Below are positions 24,706 to 35,453 of a DNA stretch of 64,000 nucleotides, one piece after another. Each line of letters starts with the position of its first letter. Position 1 is the first letter of the stretch. This DNA comes from Pteria penguin (Eukaryota > Mollusca > Bivalvia > Pterioida > Pteriidae). The notes beneath the pieces were generated by a model that was given only the letters and a program-made list of their open reading frames with translations, was not told the DNA's origin and searched no databases. Position numbers and translations under genes: made by a program. The stretch covers positions 59,502,393 through 59,566,392 of the forward strand of contig CM068581.1 in NCBI GenBank assembly GCA_035048485.1, given 5' to 3'.

Positions 24706-26745
24706 ATGAAAGTTATAATAGGATTTACCGTATTCTTAATGAGTGTTTTCGTCGGAGTAACTTACTGCCGAAAAGCCGATTCATCAGCATGTACAAGGTG
24801 TCAGAAAGGTAATTCCTGCAAACCTCCTGATTGTTTCTGTTGCCGAGATGAACTCAATCTCCCAATGTCCATTAAGGACGTACCTCAGATTGTCTTTTTC
24901 ACTTTCGACGACGCACTAACCGCCCGCGCAGCAGACTTCTACAATCAGCTTTTCAACGTCACAGGTCGAAAAAATCCGAATGGATGTCCACTTTCTATGA
25001 CAATGTTTATTTCTCATCAGGATACTAAATATAATAAGGTTAGTGAGTTTTATCAAAAGGGAATGGAAATTGCTGCTCACAGTGTTACACATAAGCATAT
25101 GACTCCAGAAAATTTTCTACAAGAGGCAAAAACTCAAAAACAAAATCTTGCGAAATTGGGCGGGGTACCTGAAAATGAGATCGTCGGCTGGCGTAGCCCT
25201 TTCCTGGAACCAATTGGGGATTTGCAACCAGATAAACTGAAAGAACTTGGGTATGTTTACGATGCTACACTGACTTTCAGTAAACGAAATTTATATGATA
25301 AATCACCCACGCCATTTACTTTAGATTTCGGATGGCCGTACGACTGTAAAGTCAAGCCATGTCCCCATCGACGCCATTATGGATTTTGGGAGGTTCCTGT
25401 CGTATCCTTGCTGGACTATAAGCATAAATATGACTGTGTGTATGTTGATGGATGTAACAACCCCCCACCGGACGAATCATCTGCGTACAAATTTCTTATG
25501 GATAATTTTAATAGTTACTACACCAGATCACGAGTGCCTTTCGGAATAAATATGCACCCGTCATGGTTTTATACACCCCATCGCTTGAGCGCAATGGACC
25601 GTTTTATTCAAACGCTAATGAAAATGGACGACGTATACATAGTTTCTGTTGATAAAATGATCAAGTGGTTGAAAAATCCTACACCGCTTTCTAGACTTCA
25701 GAATTTTGAGCCATGGAGTTGTCCGTCTGTGAAAGCTCATTCCCACATTGGGGAATCATCTACCCATACAACAAAAGGTCGTAACGTGTTTAACTTCAAA
25801 AGCTCTATATTTAACCATCATCGTCACTATCGAAATGGCAGGCCTGCACCGATGACAAAAGAGGAAATACAACGACGACACATACAAGCCCGTCTCCGTC
25901 AGATTGCTCAAATGCGAGTTCAAATAAATATCGATCGAGAAAAACAATTGAACCAGATGAAGCATCATGACGAAGCCAGGGAAAAATGGTGGTCCAGATC
26001 GAATATTCACAGAGTACCCAAGAAATTAAAAATACATTCAAATGGGCATCAAGATCCTTTCACAAATAAAGTCAATACACATATTAATCACACGAGGAAG
26101 ATCACCACAACGGAAAGTACAAGACCAAGATTTCAGTTTGCTAATTCTATAAAGAAAGAAAAAAATATAGTCAAACAAGCACCACTTACCGCCACCAAAA
26201 TTCCGTTCTGGAAAAACAAAAACATAAAACCCAGTCGTAGACCGGTACCTGCATTTAAAAGTGCATCACCATGGTGGGACAAACCTGTTCCCAAAATCAA
26301 TAATGTAAGAAAAACCAGATATAATACATCCCCAACTAGCAGACCTGTAAAACAAGTCCAAAAAACCACACCTAAACCAATAGCGAATTTAGCTCAGCAA
26401 AAATCGAAAGTTGATTTTGCACAACAATTAAGAGATCAACAAAACCAACAAAAAAGAATTATAGAAGAACAGAAGAAAAGGCAACGTGAGCAGCTTCATC
26501 AAATGCAAATGGAACTTCGGAAAAACCAAAGAATATCTATAGAGAAACAGCAAGAAGAGGAACGAAAAAGAATCGAAGCGGAACTACGTGAGGCTAGCAG
26601 ATACACGCAACCTCTACAAAAGAAAGTCGAATCCAGTAGTATGATCCAACCAAACGCCCCAGTCACCAAATCCAGAATAGAACAAACATTCGATCCGTGG
26701 CAACAATTTGTTAAACAACTTATGGGTCAAAGAAATCGCACTTAA
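24706..26745 (+). CDS. Secreted chitin deacetylase-like protein (carbohydrate esterase family 4)
   Basis: Predicted 679 aa. The start is the ATG at 24706; an in-frame GTG two codons earlier is not a eukaryotic start. Residues 1-21 form a hydrophobic signal peptide ending VGVTYC. Residues 28-46 are a small cysteine cluster. Residues about 60-330 are a NodB deacetylase domain with the family motifs in order: TFDD (66-69, catalytic and metal-binding Asp), HSVTH (125-129, metal-binding His pair), RSPF (163-166), FGWPYD around W210 and MHPSW with H284. All key residues are present, so hydrolysis of N-acetyl groups from chitin or a related polymer is likely; the true substrate is inference. Residues about 340-679 are basic, low in hydrophobics and rich in Lys, Arg, Gln and His. 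A Gln/Glu/Arg-rich coiled-coil-like stretch at about 565-630 could bind an acidic matrix or oligomerise. The whole ORF is uninterrupted over 2.04 kb, which is unusual for such a long animal gene and could mean a retrocopy or a single large coding exon. No intact neighbour shares its orientation within 10 kb. Confidence 0.93.
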   Translation: MKVIIGFTVFLMSVFVGVTYCRKADSSACTRCQKGNSCKPPDCFCCRDELNLPMSIKDVPQIVFFTFDDALTARAADFYNQLFNVTGRKNPNGCPLSMTMFISHQDTKYNKVSEFYQKGMEIAAHSVTHKHMTPENFLQEAKTQKQNLAKLGGVPENEIVGWRSPFLEPIGDLQPDKLKELGYVYDATLTFSKRNLYDKSPTPFTLDFGWPYDCKVKPCPHRRHYGFWEVPVVSLLDYKHKYDCVYVDGCNNPPPDESSAYKFLMDNFNSYYTRSRVPFGINMHPSWFYTPHRLSAMDRFIQTLMKMDDVYIVSVDKMIKWLKNPTPLSRLQNFEPWSCPSVKAHSHIGESSTHTTKGRNVFNFKSSIFNHHRHYRNGRPAPMTKEEIQRRHIQARLRQIAQMRVQINIDREKQLNQMKHHDEAREKWWSRSNIHRVPKKLKIHSNGHQDPFTNKVNTHINHTRKITTTESTRPRFQFANSIKKEKNIVKQAPLTATKIPFWKNKNIKPSRRPVPAFKSASPWWDKPVPKINNVRKTRYNTSPTSRPVKQVQKTTPKPIANLAQQKSKVDFAQQLRDQQNQQKRIIEEQKKRQREQLHQMQMELRKNQRISIEKQQEEERKRIEAELREASRYTQPLQKKVESSSMIQPNAPVTKSRIEQTFDPWQQFVKQLMGQRNRT

Positions 26746-28220
26746 GTATTCAGTATTGATAGATGTGTCCTTAAAGATATATTAAATAATGGTTGAAAAG
26801 TGATTCCCGTATCGTTGAAACGTTGTTCAATTTAAAAATTTTCTTTTCAAAAATATGACATTTAAAAACCATGAATTATTTTAAGTAAAGTATTTCAATC
26901 GTGGATATACGACTAGTTGCATACATTTATTTCGAAATCAAATTTTTTCATGTTTATATAAGCACAGGGAAGAAATGAGTAGATATTCGAGTTGGAGAAA
27001 AATTGTGCTTCAGGTTATTTATTGTGTGAATTGGCGACTATCTTTCTATTATTTAATGCCTTGAGTATGTTAAGACCCTTTCACTGTATACCATGAGAGA
27101 GCTCGTAGAGTTGATCGACTTTTTCTGTTAACATACCATAAAAACAATGTATAAGAACATAAAAACCGTAAATAATGTCGCACTTTGTGCAAATGACGTT
27201 TAAACAAATACATATAAGGAGAATCTAAAGTGTTTTACTTGCCTGGAATAATTTACAATTGAATATGTATGGTGTTTTATTTTATCAATTTTGTAAGATC
27301 TATATTGGTACGAAGGGCAAGTGCCAGTGAACTCATAAATTTATATGTACGTATGACTTAGTAGTTATATCCGTTACGGACAAATGATGTGTCATCTTAT
27401 AATGGCAGATTGATACATTGTGTTCGGTGTTATACAAGTTATGTTGTAAATTCGCCATTGTAGGTCTGTATTTCTGTTTAAAGAAAGTTTTCAAGCAGGA
27501 CAGAACTTTTGACTTAATGGTGTCTAGTTGTGCAGTTGGTGTATTGGCTGTTCTTTCTACATGAATTTATCGTCTATCACTCGTATTTGTTTTGCTTTAA
27601 TTGTTAATATTAATGTCAGTAGTGACAGTATCTATACCGGTACGTGGGATAGCGTGTGTAACGTAGTATGCTGTTTTCTTTATAATCTCATATTGAGGAA
27701 ATTATCTAACGAAAATATTAAATTTTATTTTCTGAATGTTAAAACATTTTAATAAACCAAACTTGGTTAACTTTGATGTAATGGAATAGAGTCTAGGGTG
27801 GTGCATTCTTCCGTGAAGATGTATCAGCTTTGTCAAGTTTTATGCAAAAAAGGATTTCATTTCTCTGACAATGCTACACGACATGCCACTTTCTCTTATA
27901 CGTGAGGAAACTGGCAAGAGTGTTTTGAATATCCAAATAAGAATACAGTATGCATGTTGTTTGTAAGACGTTGTATACTAAGAGCTTGCGACCATTTCTA
28001 TACGAGGAAGATTGGACTGTGCCAAATAAAATGGAATCATCCACATGATAATAATTCAGTGTTTATTTAAATGTTGTTGTAGAATTTTATAATTTGTTGA
28101 TATTAAAGTATAAAAAAATTCTGCTGTAATATCGTTAATCACAAGAATTCATCTTTTTGTATTTATTTAAAGGTTATAAGGTTCCGATTACATGTTAAAT
28201 ACAATGTTTGTACGGGGATA
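26746..28220. other. 3' flank of the deacetylase gene with candidate poly(A) signals
   Basis: AT-rich, no gene seen. The first canonical AATAAA after the stop codon is at 27751-27756 and another is at 28025-28030, so the 3' untranslated region could be about 1.0-1.3 kb. An earlier AATAAT variant (27172) could also serve. Confidence 0.5.
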
Positions 28221-28372
28221 TGATGGCTGGATCCAGAAAATATTTCAGGGGAGGGGGAAGGACTAGATTTCTGTAAATCCTATGGGAAAAAAAAATGCAT
28301 TTTTAAAGAATTTCAGTTTGAGTTCAGACCCCCTGAACCCCTACCCTTATTCCCGCTAGATCGGCGCATGGA
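28221..28372. mobile_element. Possible MITE with GGATCCAG-type ends and internal G/C runs
   Basis: GGCTGGATCCAG followed by GGGGAGGGGG on the left faces CCCCCTGAACCCCTACCC and GCTAGATCGGCGC on the right. It resembles the GGATCCAG-ended families at 36139 and 36851. Boundaries approximate. Confidence 0.45.
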
Positions 28373-28440
28373 TAGTTTACTAGTGAAAGAATTCTACATA
28401 TGAGCACAAGGATCCAGAGCAAAATAAACCAAAATAAAAT

Positions 28441-28500
28441 AAAAATAAAATGAAAAAAAAAAAACATAATGAAATTAAATGAAAAAAAAAATGAATTGAA
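28441..28500. repeat. A-rich low-complexity tract
   Basis: AAAATAAAATGAAAAAAAA-type sequence interrupted by short T and G residues. An open frame on the minus strand here is pure low complexity. Confidence 0.7.
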
Positions 28501-28732
28501 TAATAATAACAAGAGGAAATAAATAGAAAATATTTTGCTCACATATACATGTATTTTATTTGCATCTATTAAGTGTAAATGTACACATTGGAGTAAAATT
28601 AACATTAATTATATTATAGTATATACATTCACAAGAACACAATTGCTCATGTGTACATTTTCTCAAAGGGAAACATATACGCGTAAGCAAATATAGGACT
28701 TGAAATTTCATAATCTGATTGAACCATATTTA

Positions 28733-28736
<4 letters not shown>

Positions 28737-28826
<90 letters not shown>
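28737..28826. repeat. (AT)n microsatellite, about 45 units
   Basis: Uninterrupted alternating TA for about 90 bp, ending directly at the MITE that starts near 28830. Confidence 0.98.
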
Positions 28827-28828
<2 letters not shown>

Positions 28829-28829
28829 G

Positions 28830-29006
28830 TTTAACCACAGGCACTGTGTTACATGAAGAGTGCCCTTTTAAAACTAACCCCCCCCCCCATTCTTTACATA
28901 TCGTCTCGTTATCCTTTCCGGGAGCGGGACAATATATAAAAGAGGGGAGGGGGGAGGTTAGTTTTAAAAAGTCACTCTTCATGCAACACAGTGTCTGTGG
29001 TTTAAC
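28830..29006. mobile_element. MITE with ~50-bp terminal inverted repeats
   Basis: TTTAACCACAGGCACTGTGT, continuing through ATGAAGAGTG to AAAACTAACCCCC, pairs with the reverse complement of the right end (GGGGAGGTTAGTTTTAAAAA, CACTCTTCATG, CACAGTGTCTGTGGTTTAAC). The element is about 177 bp with G/C runs inside both arms. The left flank is the (AT)n tract, so a TA-type target or an A/T-rich landing site is plausible. Confidence 0.85.
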
Positions 29007-29095
29007 TACAAGCCGGTGTGGCGATAGTGTGCTTCATTGGAACCAGAGAAGTTATAGATTCGATGGTTTGCCGGTTCGAACCCTCTTCTCGCAAA
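29006..29095 (+). mobile_element. tRNA-like head relic
   Basis: AGCCGGTGTGGCGATAGTG (A-box-like) and GCCGGTTCGAACCC (good B box) are about 55 bp apart, as in a tRNA with a long variable arm or a SINE head. No SINE body follows and the stems do not close, so I do not call a tRNA gene. Confidence 0.45.
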
Positions 29096-29532
29096 ATCAT
29101 CATAATAATGCTACAGTATATGATGCAAAAGAACTTTCTATAATAATGTCTGGATTTATATGAAATCGAAAACTCTCCTTGTTTTTGGAACGCACTTACA
29201 AAAATTAAATTGGTTTCGTTCTGATGTTAACAAAAAATTCAGTGTGTAACAGAGATCGGATACCAGATCTGTTGTATGGGGCTGTCTAATAGGATTAATT
29301 CAGTGCTGTTTAACAGAAATCGGATTTCTTTTGGTTGGAATGATCTAATATGATTGTTAGGGACGAAAAGACGTTAAAGAGTTCAGAATGTCCAATGCAC
29401 TTGTCATTAGCGGAAATAAAACTCTGACCAGACAACATATTACAAAAACTGTCAATTTTCACAAAACTATGTATCATGCTGCTTGGTTTGGCATGTTATG
29501 TCTCTCTCTCAATAGATAAAAAAATAAAATCC

Positions 29533-29634
29533 TGATCCACTTCTGTGTAGTGCAATTCGGAATTGCGCTGTGGATCCTTTCTATCACAAACCAAGCGCTA
29601 ACTCTGTTCTATCACAAACCAAGCGCTAATTCTG
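29533..29634. repeat. Hairpin followed by a 28-bp tandem duplication
   Basis: GATCCAC, GCAATTC / GAATTGC and GTGGATC form an imperfect hairpin at 29533-29577. Directly after it TTCTATCACAAACCAAGCGC plus TAACTCTG occurs twice (29579-29606, 29607-29634) with one difference. Confidence 0.75.
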
Positions 29635-30107
29635 TCCACTGTGTAAACGCACACGAACTTTTGAGAAAACACAATGCTTTACACGTATAACGTTGTACAA
29701 TCGAAAGCAATGTTTTGAACCTAGGAGTGACTCACTTAATTACTCTAATCTTGTCAGAAATGTTATATAGACACGGAAATAAACATCAAATTTGCCAAGG
29801 TAATGAAAGTGTCAAGTGTAGACCATTGTCTTATGGAAAGAATGCAAGCTTGAAAGGCAAAGCTTTGTTGACTATCTTTACAACACATAGGCTTACATTC
29901 CTATGGTATAACTAGATTTAAAAGAAAAAAGCCATTTGTAGTAAAAATGATATCAAAATCAAGAAAATGAAAAAACCATTCACATTTAACAGGGAACTGA
30001 TACTGGATGTCAATTAAAAGTTCATAAAGTTTGTCATGTTTAAAATATATTTTACTTATGTTAAGTGTCTTACATCACCACTTTGAACCCGTCAGGTTTG
30101 TGAATAT
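29635..30107. other. Non-coding interval
   Basis: AT-rich, no supported gene, RNA or repeat. Confidence 0.5.
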
Positions 30108-30108
30108 C

Positions 30109-30238
30109 GCTTACCTCGGTTGGACCGACGATAGCTTACCTCGGGAGGACGAGAACTTACCTCGGGAAGGACCGACGATAGCTTACCTCGGGAGGACGAG
30201 AACTTACCTCGGGAAGGACCGACGAGAGCTTTCCGACG
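30109..30238. repeat. 47-bp tandem repeat
   Basis: GCTTACCTCGGGAGGACGAG followed by AACTTACCTCGGGAAGGACC and GACGATA repeats with a period of 47 bp, about 2.7 copies. Each unit itself contains two TTACCTCGGG(A)AGGAC half-units. Confidence 0.9.
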
Positions 30239-30291
30239 ACTCTACCGTACAATCATACTAAGAAACATATGTACCTTTGTGTATTCATGTT

Positions 30292-30384
30292 AGATTTAAT
30301 CAATGATAAAAATTAGAGATTTAATCAATGATAAAAATTAGAGATTTAATCAATGATAAAAATTAGATATATATATATATATAT
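30292..30384. repeat. 25-bp tandem repeat x3, then (AT)n
   Basis: AGATTTAATCAATGATAAAA plus ATTAG occurs three times without change (starts 30292, 30317, 30342). A TA run of about 18 bp follows. Confidence 0.95.
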
Positions 30385-32920
30385 TTAACAAAACACAATT
30401 GTCTAAATCATCTTAACCATATGCAAACACTTTATGTACGTTTTCTCTCAATCCATACCGTTCTTCTGTTCGTCGTATACACAGCTGGAAAGTTGTTGAA
30501 AGTTAGTTACATATTTATTGTATTTGACTAGATAGAATAAAAAAATATCTATGCAACGTGCAATGATATGAGCAATGAAACAAAAGATTAGTTAAACAGC
30601 GTTAGTTCAACGTGTTATCAAATTCTTTGAACCATTTAAGAGCCCCCTCCATCCTGCATCTTCACAGTGTCTTGATTTTGTTAATCCCTTTTCACACAAA
30701 CACTTGACACAAGGATGTCCGCACGTTTTTCCCGCTGTTTTGATAAAGATACCAAAGAAGTAGGAGATAAAAGTGGGAGAATCTTGCAAACAAATTACTA
30801 ATTGTAATTTCTTTACTTTTATAACCTTGATAATGGCAATCGACTTTACTTGAACAAACGCAATCTAAGTTGTTGTATCCGAGAAACAATAGGTCAAAGC
30901 GTAGTAATTCCATTTCCCATAGGGTTTCATGTTAAATTACCAAACTTCCAGCAAGATTTACACAACATCCTACATTTTAGCTATATACAATCCATATATC
31001 AAAATGTTTGTCAGACCGTCCTCTATCAAAATTTTAACAGCTTATCATAGGTTATTCACCTTAACTTCGAGAAAATCATGCTGGAAGGGGGTCACCCCCA
31101 AAATTGGCCAAAATTCAAATGTAAAGAACCACCCCTTTTTATGTTATAACATTTTTACATCAGCGAAATGAGATAAAAATTCATGATTTTACAACAGAAT
31201 CAATCTTTATTATTATTGATCAAATAATTTCATCCAATCACAGCTCCTGATACATTGAAATAGTAGTCCCCCTCTCCCTACATCACATCAGTCGAACACG
31301 ACTCTCGTTAATTACTGTTCTTTGACCAATAAAGACCATATAGTGATATACAATCCACATCAGCTCTGTATCTGTAATTTACTTGTTCTCCACTCTTTCT
31401 TTCATATAAATCAGCTTGGCATCGATTGTTTGGTATTTCTTCACAAGGCGGATGTGAGCGATCAGCAGGGGTTGTTTACTTCTATATGGCACCTAATCTT
31501 ACCTTTGGTTCTTCCAGTGATCTGTGATAGCTTTTATCTCTATTTTGTCTAGTATCATGTATGTTCCTCATTGATTACCTCTTGGCATCTTAGCGCTTTA
31601 CTTTCTGTGTAGCATCCATGCACTTACACCTTGCTGATAGACAAGAAATATATGTTGATGACATGCATGTCAAAGATATAATCTGAATTTTTATTTATCA
31701 CAACTTAAAATCAGGTTTCTTTAAATTTGAAGTTTTTCATTTGTAGATAGTACATTTTTCTAAATTTCCTTATAAATTTCATTAAAATCTCTATGTTCTA
31801 TGTCAATTTTGACCAATGAGAAGAGAGAAAAATATCAAGGTATACGGAGATAGAACAGACTGGTGCTATTCCTGTCTATATGTCTAAAATCAATCAATAG
31901 ATAACAATGTATGAAACAGTTATGATCGGCCATAAAAGGGGGCCAGGTCCCCCGGTTCCTACGGCTATATATCTCTGGTATCGTTCACCAAGCCTAAGCG
32001 TTATTTTTGTCTTCAGGGGTTGTCATTCCACAAAGGGTTTAACCTTACTGTAATGTAACCCTTTGAAGAAAATTTCTCAACAAAAATTTTCGGATCCGCT
32101 TTCGTAAAATCCCTGCAATAATGATATTAAACAAATCACATTCGTAGATTTTAAAAAATGCTAAAACATTATTGAATTAAGAGTGGAAGGTCATCGTAAC
32201 CGACAAGAGTTGATGCTGATTGAGCAGACAAGACGAAGCTCCCACGCAAGATATAAATATGACAAGTACAACGTACAACCTGTCAATGGGAATCACTTGG
32301 GAGACGTCGGATGAGAGAGCGAATGGTCAGATCGTAGTATTTTATTAATATAATCTGGTATGGAGTTGAATATTTTGTAACATGTAGATATCTAGAAATC
32401 ATAGGATCCCATACGCATACCGGTACATATGTAGGAAGAGTGATCTCCATCAATTATCCGGTCAGTGACTAGTCATCTGCATAATGATGTCATAATAAAA
32501 GGCCTTTGTCTGCATAATATTATGAGTATGTCGTAATGCATGGCAACACATGACCAGTCTAGAAATATCATGTCGTAATATGATAACCTTCAGAAATAGA
32601 CTTCTCAGCACGAGGTTATTTCCTTTAAAACATTAAGAGACACTGAATAAGTATCAATCCAAACTACACGTGGTTTTCTATTGGGGCATTTATAACACAG
32701 AATTAATATGAAGGTAATACAAGATATAGAATTTATTTCCATTTTACATCAGTTACACTACCATTTTTCACCTTTACTTCTTAAATGTTATCATAAAAGT
32801 TGAAGGAAAATTAAATGAATAAAAATAATCTTCAAGGTCCTCCAAAGGGAAGTCCAATATAAGTAATAAAAGACTTGATAAAGGCCAGGTGGCTCAAACG
32901 TATAACTGAGTATTTGTTTT
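30385..32920. other. Non-coding interval without recognised genes
   Basis: About 2.5 kb of AT-rich sequence. A minus-strand open frame at 30607-30789 contains a Cys-rich stretch (KTCGHPCVKCLCEKG) that I could not assign. Nothing else is supported. Confidence 0.5.
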
Positions 32921-32933
32921 ACCAAAAATAAAT

Positions 32934-33164
32934 AAAGCCGGCGTGGCCTAGTGGTATCGCGCTCTGGTCATGTCAGTGTCCTGCCTTTGGATGAGACAGT
33001 AAAAACCGAGGCCCCGTGTCGTGGTATGCATGGCACGTTAAAGATCCCTCACTGCTTCGGGTGGGTCCGTTGCAAATGTCAAAATTTATATGCCCCGCAT
33101 CAAGCAGATGCCGTCACCATATACGAGAAATATTCGTGGTGTGACGTAAAACAAAAATCAATCA
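32934..33164 (+). mobile_element. tRNA-derived SINE (family 1) with an internal head deletion
   Basis: Complete body and tail, but the head jumps from TATCGCGCT directly to CTGGTCATG, losing about 35 bp that include the B box. The 13-bp duplication ACCAAAAATAAAT flanks it (32921-32933, 33165-33177). The deletion ends share GCT. Without a B box it should not be transcribed by Pol III on its own promoter. Confidence 0.93.
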
Positions 33165-33177
33165 ACCAAAAATAAAT

Positions 33178-33180
33178 GAA

Positions 33181-33225
<45 letters not shown>

Positions 33226-33240
33226 ATATTAATAATAATA
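33178..33240. repeat. (AAAT)n microsatellite
   Basis: About 11 uninterrupted AAAT units grown from the A/T-rich SINE target duplication, then a few AAT units. Confidence 0.95.
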
Positions 33241-33930
33241 ATAGAATTAAAAAGGTACTTAAATGAATTTTCAAGTTATTGCTTCTTTAGTAACTGAATG
33301 TCCATTTTCCGATAATTTCCTGAATTGTTTTCTGAAAGTGATATTGTTATGATATTTTATCACATTTAATCAAATTTAAAAAAAAGTAGAATAAACAAAC
33401 TTCTAAGATGTAATATGTAGTTTGTCATTGTGATAATAAATTAAAAATGTAAGAAATATATATTTTGTCTCGTTGTTTATTGTGATGTCTGGCTTTTTAG
33501 TTACTCCAGCCTGTTGATGTCTTTTGTTGTTTTGAAATGTTGAAAATAGCAAGAAAATGGGGGAAAATAAGAAATTTTACAAAAATAACAAATTATGTAC
33601 ATATTTTTGATTTTAGTCCATAAAGTTAAATGATAAAAACAGTACATGTTTTAACTAGCAATGAAATTTATATGTTTACAGTTTATATGTAATCGAGACA
33701 CCATAGCCTTTTTTTACGAAAATGCGTACGGAACTTGACCCCAAAATCAATACCATCTTAGACCTTTACATGAGCTAGCCTTGTATGAAGGTTGAAAGAA
33801 TTCAATCACTCCTAACTCAAGTTATCATCTGGAAACCTAAATAAAATGGTAAATATCTATTTTTAGTAACAGTGACCTCTAGAGCTGACCTTTTAACCCC
33901 AAAATCAATCCCACATTAGATCTTTATATA
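33241..33930. other. Non-coding interval
   Basis: AT-rich. Short diverged direct repeats around CCCCAAAATCAAT (33742 and 33899) are the only structure seen. Confidence 0.5.
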
Positions 33931-33938
33931 AGCTAACA

Positions 33939-34460
33939 TTGTCAATCAATAACCCTAACTATAAGGATTACATACATGAAATCTATCCCCATGAACTTGA
34001 GATAAAAGAAACAACCGAGAGCAATAATTCCACTTCGTATTTGGATATATTTTTAACTTTCGACAATGATGGTCATTTGAACACCTCTCTGTATGACAAA
34101 CGAGACGATTTTAACTTCCAAATAACTAACTTCCCGTTTCTTATCAGTAATATCCCGTCCTCACCTGCCTATGGAGTTTATAAGGTACACAAGAGCCTGT
34201 TCTCTATATGACGGTTTTATTCCAAGGGCCAAACGACTGGCCACTAAGTTGCTCATGTAGGGATATGTTAAAGAACGTCTGAAATCGTCACTGAGGAAGT
34301 TCTACGGTCGCTATGGGGATCTTGTACGAAAACATGATGTGCCTCTTTCTAGAATGATTGATAATATTCTGGAATGCGACCAAATGACCTGTTCAGTGAA
34401 CACCAAATATGACTTTGTATACGAGTTTTGTACTCTTGTATATACAATAAGGAACCCAAA
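33939..34460 (+). pseudogene. Decayed reverse-transcriptase C-terminal fragment (retroelement)
   Basis: The reading frame gives IYPHELEIKETTES, SYLDIFLTF and LYDKRDDFNFQITNFPFLIS, then NIPSSPAYGVY. This is a pattern I recognise from invertebrate and fish retroelement polyproteins. The frame then breaks: after PAYGVY a short deletion joins to a shifted RYTRACSLYDGF. It continues as RAKRLATKLLM, an in-frame TAG, GYVKERLKSSLRKFYGRYGD and PLSRMIDNILEC. So it carries at least one frameshift and one stop. Only the C-terminal part is present and the catalytic core is absent. The exact retroelement class (Penelope-like or other) is not settled by this fragment. Confidence 0.75.
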
Positions 34461-34689
34461 ACTCTTGATTTTGACATGTTTCTTGAGAACTGCTGTGACG
34501 GGTGATACTCTCCCCGGGAACCTGGTCTCACCTCGGAATTTTTCAGTAGTTCGGGGTTCACAACAGTTCTTTTTTGAAACTTTAACGATTTTGTATCTGT
34601 CCTTGGACTTTGAGAATGATTAATGGTTTGGTACTTCTTCGATACTGATTCTATTGAAGTTTGAATCAAATTGGTCATTTCTCACTGAA

Positions 34690-34930
34690 GTTATCATACA
34701 AGACGCTATAGTTCAGATACAGATAGAGTATGTATCATGCACATGGGATCCACCCACCAATGAACTCTCCAATAAGTTAAAAAAAAACTGCTCAAGGTAC
34801 AACGCAGAGCAGCTAGGTGGGCTACTGGTGACTTCGAACCCATTTCCAGTGTCATGGGTATGCTTAACAAGATTGGATGGGAACCCCAGCCTAAAGCATC
34901 GAAGATCATGTGCCAGAGTGACAAGTGTTT
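34690..34930 (+). pseudogene. Non-LTR retrotransposon ORF2 C-terminal relic
   Basis: Translation gives EYVSCTWDPPTNELSNKLKK. After a frame change it gives KVQRRAARWATGDFEP, SSVMGMLNKIGWEP and KASKIMCQ. This is the region after the reverse transcriptase in jockey/CR1-type LINEs (established pattern: KLE.VQRRAARFV...SSV..ML..LGW). One frameshift lies in the A-run near 34783-34790. It lies between two pieces of another reverse-transcriptase fragment. Confidence 0.72.
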
Positions 34931-35030
34931 AATTGAGGAAATTATATGGTCGATATAGGGATCTAGTACAATTTAAAATTCCTCTTTTAAGAATGTTAAC
35001 CGATATTTTGGGACCTGACCATATAAACTA
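34931..35030 (+). pseudogene. Second piece of the reverse-transcriptase fragment
   Basis: LRKLYGRYRDLVQFKIPLLR and MLTDILGPDHI parallel SLRKFYGRYGDLVRKHDVPL and SRMIDNILECDQM at 34280-34390. It is either a diverged duplicate or another copy separated by the LINE relic. Confidence 0.6.
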
Positions 35031-35172
35031 ACCACCTTAACTTTCTGACTACACTTGATTTTTGCAGTTTTATCAAACATCCCATTCCGGCCCAGACTTT
35101 GGTGCTTGCACCGAATTGATTCTTGTAGTATAATATATGGATTAGACTAGTGGCAGTCCCCCTCCTAGTGTA

Positions 35173-35353
35173 GGGGCAGACTTGGTATAGTGGTTAAGTC
35201 CTTGGCTTGCGGTGCCGACGATTCGGGTTCGATTCCCGGATTGCGCCACTATGTTTAAGGGGTTACACATGTAGTCACCTCCTGCTTCCATGTCGTGATA
35301 TAACTGAAAAATTGTTGAAAGCGACGTAAAACACCAATCAACCAACCAACCGA
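35173..35353 (+). mobile_element. tRNA-derived SINE (family 2)
   Basis: Head GGGCAGACTTGGTATAGTGG, B box GGTTCGATTCCCGG, body CATGTCGTGATATAACTGAA, tail GCGACGTAAAACACCAATC with CAACC repeats. CCTCCTAGTGTA (35161-35172) and CCTCCCAGCGTA (35354-35365) form an aged 12-bp target duplication with two mismatches. Confidence 0.9.
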
Positions 35354-35453
35354 CCTCCCAGCGTACATAATGCAGACTATAAGACGAACCTGAAACTAAC
35401 ACTCCCTGTCATTTATCTAAAGGTTATTACAAATATTCTCTTTCCATTAGCAT

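Noticed and set aside
24495..24812. 105-codon frame overlapping the start of the deacetylase gene
   Set aside because: It covers the putative promoter and the signal-peptide codons in another frame, and has no recognisable domain.
28324..28605. 93-codon minus-strand Phe/Leu-rich frame
   Set aside because: Translation of an A-rich low-complexity tract; membrane-like appearance is compositional.
30607..30789. Minus-strand Cys-rich 60-codon frame
   Set aside because: Contains KTCGHPCVKCLCEKG but no family that I can name, no splice context and no neighbours. Possible transposon remnant, unsupported.
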